Assembly (NCBI GenBank): GCA_964017045.1
Contig: OZ024806.1
Coordinates: 26,337,503-26,401,502, forward strand
Source of the DNA: Omphiscola glabra
Taxonomy: Eukaryota > Mollusca > Gastropoda > Lymnaeidae
DNA: 64,000 bases
Direction: 5' to 3'
The position numbers were made by a program, and so were the translations under genes. Shown here piece after piece: positions 53,242 to 62,200 of this stretch. Under the pieces are notes generated by a model. That model ran no database searches, was not told where the DNA came from, and saw only the letters and a program-made list of their open reading frames with translations. Position 1 is the first letter of the stretch; the number at the start of each line of letters is the position of its first letter.

Positions 53242-56200
53242 AGTCTATCATTCTATTTGTCTGTATGTCTTTCTATATTTCTGTCTATCTCTCTATCTAA
53301 TAAAACCTCAATTTTGAAAACTATATTTTAACTTGTGCAAAATGTTTGTTCTTTTATATTCATTGGTATAATTATGTAAATGTATTTACGTTTTGTTAAC
53401 GTCATTGATTTTCTTAACTGGTAAACATATTTTCATATGTAAAATTAGAATATAGCATCTATTTTTTACAACTGTAATGTCAATGAATTGAAATATATTG
53501 TCATCCAAGTAAAAATGTATAAACTCAATTTCCTACCCCCGATATATAATGTATCGAAGAAGATTAATTATTTATCAAATTCCTTCTGCGGCTAATCTTG
53601 TGCTGCATTGTGCAAAATGAATCTATTGTATTAATCCCTCCACCCAACCCTCACCCCCTACAGAGTTTTTAAAAAAAAAAAAAATCATCCACTGGATTGT
53701 AACTCCCTTACTTACATAAAAAATATTTTGTTTTGCCTTTAATTTTCTTTGTTCTTATTTACATGAGTGATAAGTGCATTAAAAATGCTATTTGGCTATT
53801 TAGTTTTGCTGCACCAGTTTAATTAAACAGTCATGTTCCTATTAAAATTAGTTTTAATAGATGTAGAGGTTTTACTAATTTATAAATTTCATAAAAGTTT
53901 ATTTTCGGAATAGTTAAAAAGTAAACACTTATTAAATGTTAAAAATACAAAGCTAAATTTGCATTTAAGTATAGCAATTTCAAAAGCAATCAATTCTATT
54001 TATTAATTTTACTTATAAGAAGGGGGAATGTACATCATCAGTTTTGTCACGCTCTTATATTAAATCAGATAACTTTTAGCTTTGGCTAAATAGGCAATTT
54101 GCACTATGACGTCATTTGCTTGATTATTTAGAACTAATTAATTTTAATTTTATTTCGCATTATTGTAAACCCAATAAGGAACGCACTAATAACAAATGGT
54201 GTTTAGGTTTTCCCGATAAATGGGATTCTCTGATCATATTTTTTAAATTTAATGTCGTTTTCACAACTTTCAAACGCCTATAAAATGCTTAAAATAGTTA
54301 CATAATTGTTACTTTACATGTTTTTGTAATTTTTAATGATAATACTTAAACGTTTGCTAAAATAAAAGCGGAAATATACTATTGTTTTGCGCATGTAAAT
54401 TTATTCGATTTCCATAAATAAATCGAAAATAGCTATGATTGTTTTTAAGAATCCGAACGTATCAAAGATATTTTCGGTTCTTTGGAGTTACGTCAGTATA
54501 GCTCATTCTTATATATATAGTGAAGTTCCAGCCTAACAAACTAATCAACATCCTCTTATCTAACGGCCATCAATATACACGTTCCTAACAACAACTAAAC
54601 TAAGACGTCATTTCCACCTACCCAAATACGTCACAACATACTCACACAATATATACAGCTACACATATAATCTCTAACTAAACATGTTTTACGTACAACC
54701 ATCACAACAGTGATATCATACCCTTGACACTTACCACAGCGGTTACGTCAAAATAGTTAGCTCCAGAGTGACAGGGTGTTACTTGTACGTGGCTATAAAC
54801 ATAAGTTCGTCTAATTTATAACAATGATAGGGAATGAGAAGATATTCGTATCCGGGTCTGCCAGCAGAATTTCACGAATTTTAAAAAAATATTAAGTCGT
54901 AATATTTTGAGAAGATCAGTTGAAATAATTTTAGTTCGTTTCTGTTTCTGGAGATATTATTTGATCCGTCATCAAGCCAGTTAAATGAATATTTCATGGT
55001 AATATCTATAATGGAAAAAGTCGATAACTTTGAGTACTTTGTTACAAAGTCTTCGTCAGACTTACAAAGTCGTCGTAGAAGAAGAAGTTGTGGGAAATTA
55101 ATAACATCTCTAAATGTTTTCGGATGGCAAAGGTAGCATAGAATGTAGCCGTGGATGTCAGTGGGTTTAAAATAAGCTGAGGTGGATCGCCGTGGCAGTT
55201 AAATCGAAGAAATCCATGGATTATTCGGAGACTAGGTAGGTGAAATTAATGGAAGGTTTACGTAAAACCTGCATAGTTAATGAAAAGGCAATCTTCATCC
55301 CTCTCCTTGGTAGTGACACCGGTACCATCATTGACTTAACATCCCTATAAATTAAGGCTGGGGTCTTGTGTAATATTGTTTATCGATGTTTTTAAAATAT
55401 CCAATCGAGACGCAAGCTTAGCTGTGTCCCATTTTAGGGATTGATTGATTGAATATTTATATATCCCTTGTATCCAAGCTATTTTAGCATGCTCAGTGCG
55501 CATGGCAACACCACTAATTAAATCTAAAAATAGGCAATTAAATCCAAATGAACTTAAAAGCTGAGCCAGTCAAAGAATGGTGTAAATACAAATGGACGAG
55601 GTCGAAGCTAAAGGAAGAATTTAAAAGCTGAAATACATATACAACGTAGTGTACAGAGACCAGTCTTTAAAAATTGTTGTTGGCATAGACATTAAATGAA
55701 AAGTACTCAACGTTTCTTTGGTATCCATGATATATTTATAGGCAAGGCAGCTACACTGGGTTGTAAAGCAACATCCATGCATTTGGACGCATCCTCTGTT
55801 GGGTGGGCGAGTGCTGAGACTGCATTAGTAGATTAATATATTTTGGCAAGTAGGTACAGCGGCGATTACCATCGAAGGTATTTAGAGCAGCAGAGAACAT
55901 CTCCCAAAATATACAAAAGTGTAACATGCGTATATTTTCCCGGAGAACACATTGCAATGTTGTAATTACTGTCTTATAATTGGGGAGAATTATTTCTCAC
56001 ATACTATTTATAGGCTCCCCCCTCCCCATCAGACACACGTTCCTCACCTCTGCAATAAAAAGTATCAAGTCCTGCTGTCACACAACACTTTTTATTGTAG
56101 CACTCACAATAAATATATATAAAAAAAATTATATATAATGCTGTCTGCGTCAATATTACAAGAATTATTTTAATAATTATGCTTTCCTTCTTCCTGAACT

Positions 56201-59200
56201 ATCTTTCTACAATCGCGGTTGCTTCGTGTTTTAAGTCTCGTCTCCCTCGAGATTCTCAAACTATCCTCCAAAAACCGAGACGTTAAAATAAGCATATTAT
56301 GAATTGGCTGTTTTCTTTTATTATTCTTGTTAACCTAACTTTTGGTTACTATTTTCTACTACTTCGAACTGAACCCACATTACATCATTGCAATATAGTG
56401 TCTATGTTACTCCCTTCATATATCTGTGTTCCTCTCTTCATTTATCTGTGTTCCTATCTTTATATATCTGTGTTTCTACTCTTTGTATATCTATGTTCCT
56501 CTCTTTATATATATATATATATATATGTGTTCCTCTCTTTATATATATATGTTCCTCTCTTTATATATATCTGTGTTTCTCTCTTTATATTTATGTGTTC
56601 ATCTCTTTATATATATGTTCCTCTCTTCATATATCTGTGTTCCTTTCTTTATATATATGTGTACCTCTCTTGATATATCTATGATCCTCTCTTCATATAT
56701 ATCTATGTTCCTCTCCTCATATACCTGTGTTTCTCTCTTCATATGTATATATGTTTCTCTCTTCATATACCCATGTTCTTCTCTTCATATATCTGAGTTT
56801 CTAACTTCATATGTCTATGTTCCTTTCTTTTAATACCTAAGTACCCTTCTTCATATTTTTAAGCTCCTCATTGCATTTGTCTATATTCCTCACTCTCTCT
56901 CTATCCAGTCAACGAAATCCAAGAAACCAATCATCCTACTAATTACACTCATGGACAATAAATGCAAAAGTCTGCTGGCAGACTCGGCCACTACAGCCAG
57001 GGAGCTCTGCCAGCAACTCTCTGAAAAGATCAACCTGAAGGACACTTTTGGATTCTCCCTGCATATAGCCATGTTTGATAAGGTACATCTGATTATCGCG
57101 TTACCTCTACATAGCTCTGATTGATGATGCGCGCTCTAAGCTGTACCGTGGTAATAAAGGGGAAGACACTGTAATCAGGTTAGCAAATAAATCGAAATGT
57201 ATATCTTGGGAATAAACAATCAAAGCTTAGTTACTTTTAAAGAAGTGTCTATGTACTGTTGTTTAAATTTCTGGCATAATTAGGTTCTGAGAAAATGTCT
57301 ATATTTCTAGCCAACCATTTTTTCAGTGAATGCATTATGTACCAAAAGTTGAAGTTTTAAAAAAAAAAATAAAGATTGGGCACTTTAAAACGATCGACAA
57401 AAAGTTCGATAATTTAAAAAAGATATATCTATGGCATTTTAAACCCATTTTAATAGGACAGCTTTTAAATTTTAATATTATCATTTATCTGACTGATTTT
57501 TATAGGACCCCTTATGTCAGACAAAACTGAATCGTTACTTATAGTATAGCCCCCCCCCCCCCCCCCCAATCGGAGCCCCTCAAACAACGTTAACTTTTAA
57601 TCTAGAACGTGCCAGAAAGTTATATATTGTTCTACGGGGATATATGATGGGATCAAAAAGCTTATTGGAACGGGAACCCACAAAGATCAACAACCCACAG
57701 GGATCGGGATACAAACCGGGATCGGAATCCCACCAGTATCAGGATTTCACGGGGATCGGGATTTAACTGGGATCGGGATCCAATCGGTATTTGGATCCCA
57801 TCGGGAAAAGGGATCACACTGGGATTATGATCCAACGTTTTCGGGATTCATCCGGATTGGGATGGCACCGGTATAGGGATCCCAATGGGAAACGGTATCA
57901 CACCGGGATTATGATTCAACGAGGCTCGGGATCACACAGGGAAACGGCATCTTGACCAAACCACAGGGATCGTAATTCAACAGGAATCGTGATCCAACCA
58001 GGATTAGGATTCCACCGGGATCGGGAAATAACCGGGTTCGGGAACTAACCGGGATCGTTATACTGATGGTATGCGATCCCGTATAACTCCGGAATTTTCG
58101 GCTAGTGCATATACATATATTAACAAGTATTCAAATTATATTTATTTTTACTTCTTGATTTTCTGACATACGACATGTGTACAGGGCCCAAATATCAATT
58201 ATTTTACTAGCCTACTTTGTCTGGCTTCTATTGGATGTTATTCCTAATGTGAGTACTTAAAATGTATCACATACAGGTACATTATTGATTTAATATTGCT
58301 TTAGAATTTTTTATTTTTTTCAGGTGTGTTCACTTGGCAGTGGGGGTGACCACGTAATGGATGCCATCTCTCAGTGTGAGCAGTATGCCAAGGAACAAGG
58401 TGGTACAGAAAGGAATGCACCATGGAGGCTGTTATTCCGGAAAGAAGTCTTTGCTCCCTGGCATGACCCCAGTGAGGATGACCTTGCCACACATTTAATT
58501 TACCAGCAGGTACTGTGACAATATTCAGGGCGGCACTGCAATCATATTATCACGGACTGTTATTAGTGGAGTTGTATCTCTTTTTTCAGTCTATGGCTCG
58601 TTCCAAACACAGTCCAAAACAAAGGACGATACCAAAGTTTAAATACAATAACAAATAATACGATACTCAAAGCCAGAGCTACTTACAATCAATACGTTTT
58701 TAATGTGTTAATTTCAATGAATTACAAAAGCAAGAGAATATGATTAAAAATATTGAATAACAGTTTGGCTGGTACCGTTACTGTTTTAATAAAAATACAA
58801 TGCAAAAGTTGTACAATGAAAGAAAATCTACACACAACAAAGCACTGTCTAGTAATAAAATAATAACACACGCTCCCAGGCTCGTGATAAAGGATGTCTC
58901 TTTTTTTCAATCTTTCAGCCTTTTTATAGGCATTTCCTACTAATGTCTCTAGAACCGCCTAAAGCAATTGTTTTGCTTTCCCGTTTTATCCAGATTCTTC
59001 GATAATGTTCTGAATATACTAAGCTTTTTGTAAACAATGGGAAAGGGTTATTATTATTTTGTTAACCACACTTTAAAGGCGGTCACGAGAGGTCATGCAC
59101 GGGGAAAGCGGGGAAAGTGTGCATCAAAACACCTACATAACAATATGCTAACATACATTTAATTTAAAGTATGTGTTAAATGTTTCTGATTTCGGAATTG

Positions 59201-62200
59201 GTTGGCAGTATTGGTTGAGTTTGTTTACTAAATAGTATCTAACTTTCTGTCTATGAAACCCCAGCCAATGTCACTTGTTTCATTTGACTACTGTTTAAAG
59301 ATGTGCAGCAGCCTTATGTTACAAAAATGAAAAGACTACATATTTCTACAACTATAATAAAATTAGACTTATTTGTTATTTGTCTTACAAAGCTGTAAAT
59401 GGACAAATGTGTTGTACAAACATACATGCACGCGCGCAACCAACACACACAGCCACAAACACACACACCCTATCTCACTCCCGCTCTCTAAGATGTCTTA
59501 GAACCACCTGGTATAAATCATATCTGACCTATGTTTCCTCTTTTTGTTCCATGGCAATTTAGATTTCTTTATATAAACATACACCAACAATTTTTTAAGA
59601 CATATATTTGTGTTTTTTTTTCTATCAATTAGATTGTTAGAGGAATCAAATTTGAGGAATACAAGTGTGAAAAGGTAAGGAGATTTTAAAACAGATGTAA
59701 TTAGAAAGTACTACATAATTAGTGCCCTTTAAAGTACCAGGAAATAGTACTATGTCATATCTTCATTTGTCCTGTCTGCTGAGGAAGGTTCGTAGCCGAA
59801 ATGTTTGTATCTTATCGTCCTGTCTTTTGATTCAAGTTTTCATATAACTTGTTCTACCAATATCTTAACACGGTCAAGCTTTCATATAACTTGTTCGACC
59901 AATATCTTCACACTGTCAAGCTTTCATATAACTTGTTCGACCGATATCTTCATACGGCTTGAAAGCAGTCCTTCATTTATTATCCGTTAAAGTACATGTA
60001 TTGTGGTAACTCCATGTAGGCAGGGTGCATACAGTCTTAAGGTCCAGAATCCAAAAACGTTTCCTAAATCTTCAAAGAGCTTTTATTTTCAGATTAAGAT
60101 CTGTTTACTATCATTTTCTTATGAGTGAAAAAAATAACGCTTCTAATTATAGGATGAATAGAAAATTATTTATGACACTAAAGTAAATATAAGATATACA
60201 TAAGAACACGTTTTATAGTACGAATAATATTTTTTATAGTTTTTGAAAATATAACACTCGAGTATGTACAATGTCATAGACACTTGATTCACCATCGAGT
60301 TAAAAGTAAATGTTGCTTGAATTAATATTTGAAGCATAGTAATGAAGATGCATCATCAGGCACAGACCAATTAGTTAATGTCTTCGACAAAATATATTTT
60401 CAAATTTTAATGTCCTGGCTGCCGAGCTTTATCCAGCGGCTATGAAAAAAAAAAGGTTCATCTTTATTAATATATTCGAACAGACTATTTAATATCTACA
60501 CAAATAATGCATCATAAAATACATGAACAAATTTTTTCAAGATTTTATTTTACTGCAGGCCTCCCTCTTTGTCACCAATATGTTTCTGGAGTTTAAGGAT
60601 TCCCTCCTCCTTATATGATGCATTTTCTCGTAATACTTCGAAGCGCAGATAATAGAAAAATCTCTTGAAATTGTATTCTCTTTTTATTCGTTGTTGGCTA
60701 AGATAATTAGACTTTCTACATCTGCTGCCTTTTTTTTTCTTTTTTTTTCTTTTTTGTAACAACAGCACGTCATCTATCTAAAGCACATTTTTTTATCATT
60801 AATGAAACAGAATACATGTGTCTTCGTTCTTCTTTTCCAGATATAAAGAGTATTTTAATCTTGTTGCAGAGGCTCATTTCAATAATTCTTTTCTTATAGG
60901 AATTTTGTGAGATCTCCAAGGCCTTCTTATCAATTATCAGTCTTTGCAAACAGCATTTTTTTACTATTAATCGTTTTTACAGTATCATCTTTTTATATAG
61001 AATCATCTTTCTACTGTCACGTGTCCATGAGCTAACAAACTGAGTTTCTGAACAATAAACCACATGTCAGATTGTGGAAAGCTGGCTGATTAGAGAAAAG
61101 TAATCAACCCTGTTATCAAAAAGGGTGAAAATTCTGTGTTCCATTTAACTGGCTATGATCATGGACTCAATATATTTTTTTATACTGAGTCGCACATAAC
61201 TCGTTTCTTTTCACACATCACTCTGAGAATCTGAGGAGCTTGGATTTTCTGATCAGCTTGTCATTTTCAGACACCAAGAGACTTGGTTCCACACAGGACC
61301 TATTTCTTATTATTGGGTAAATGATCTGATATATTTTACATTATCTTCTTTAAAGCGGCCATATCTAACACTGAATTATTTTTGTCTGTCTGACACACGA
61401 TTCGTTCAGCAAATCGTGGAGGCAGGAAATCCAGCAATACTTTTCAGGAGTCCATGTGATTATTGTTTTCTAAAACACCTAAGCTCGATAAAAGGGGAAC
61501 AGCTTGGCCACCGACATTAACTCTGGTTTAATAAGCCTCGACATAAGAGTTTGAACCAAGCTTACCCCATCAGTTGTTAAAAATAGTACCATACGGTGGT
61601 CTGTTAGGTAAAACAAAGTGGTAGTAATTCTCGAGTAACATGAAGACATGTAGTTTTGTCTTTAAGAGAATAATATCTGAAAAGCCACATCAGATATCAT
61701 TGAAGAATTTGCAATATACCTCCATTTGGGTTTAGCTCTTAACAAACTTTAAATAGATTTCCAGATTTGGTATTATCAGGAAACCCTTTCAGCTGGCTAA
61801 ATACTTTCAAGACTCCGGAAATTAATTTTAAGAAATTCTTAGTATATCAAAGCTGAAGACAAAATGTAATACGAATCAGTTTTAAAATGTCTGTTTTCTG
61901 TAGTAATAAAATAAAATGGAACTGATCACAACAGCGTTATGAATAAAATGTTTTGAAATACTACGTGTGCTTGCAATACATTATTTGAAATATATATGTA
62001 AATCTGTGATGGTCGTAAGATATTCTCCTAAAGCTGACTCTTATGAAATGGGCTATACATAATTAAAATCACATTATCCACGTCAAATGAAGATGCAGTA
62101 CATTAGTTAATGAAAACATTGTGTAAAGCTCCTAGAGTTTAACAGCTTGATGTATCAGACAAATCAGTTTCGTTTCTAACATGTGAAACAACTTCCAGAA

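Noticed and set aside
56299..56833. Frames of 98-135 codons rich in Tyr, Ile, Leu and Ser that look like membrane proteins
   Set aside because: They coincide with a 24-bp minisatellite; hydrophobicity comes from TAT and CTC repeats.
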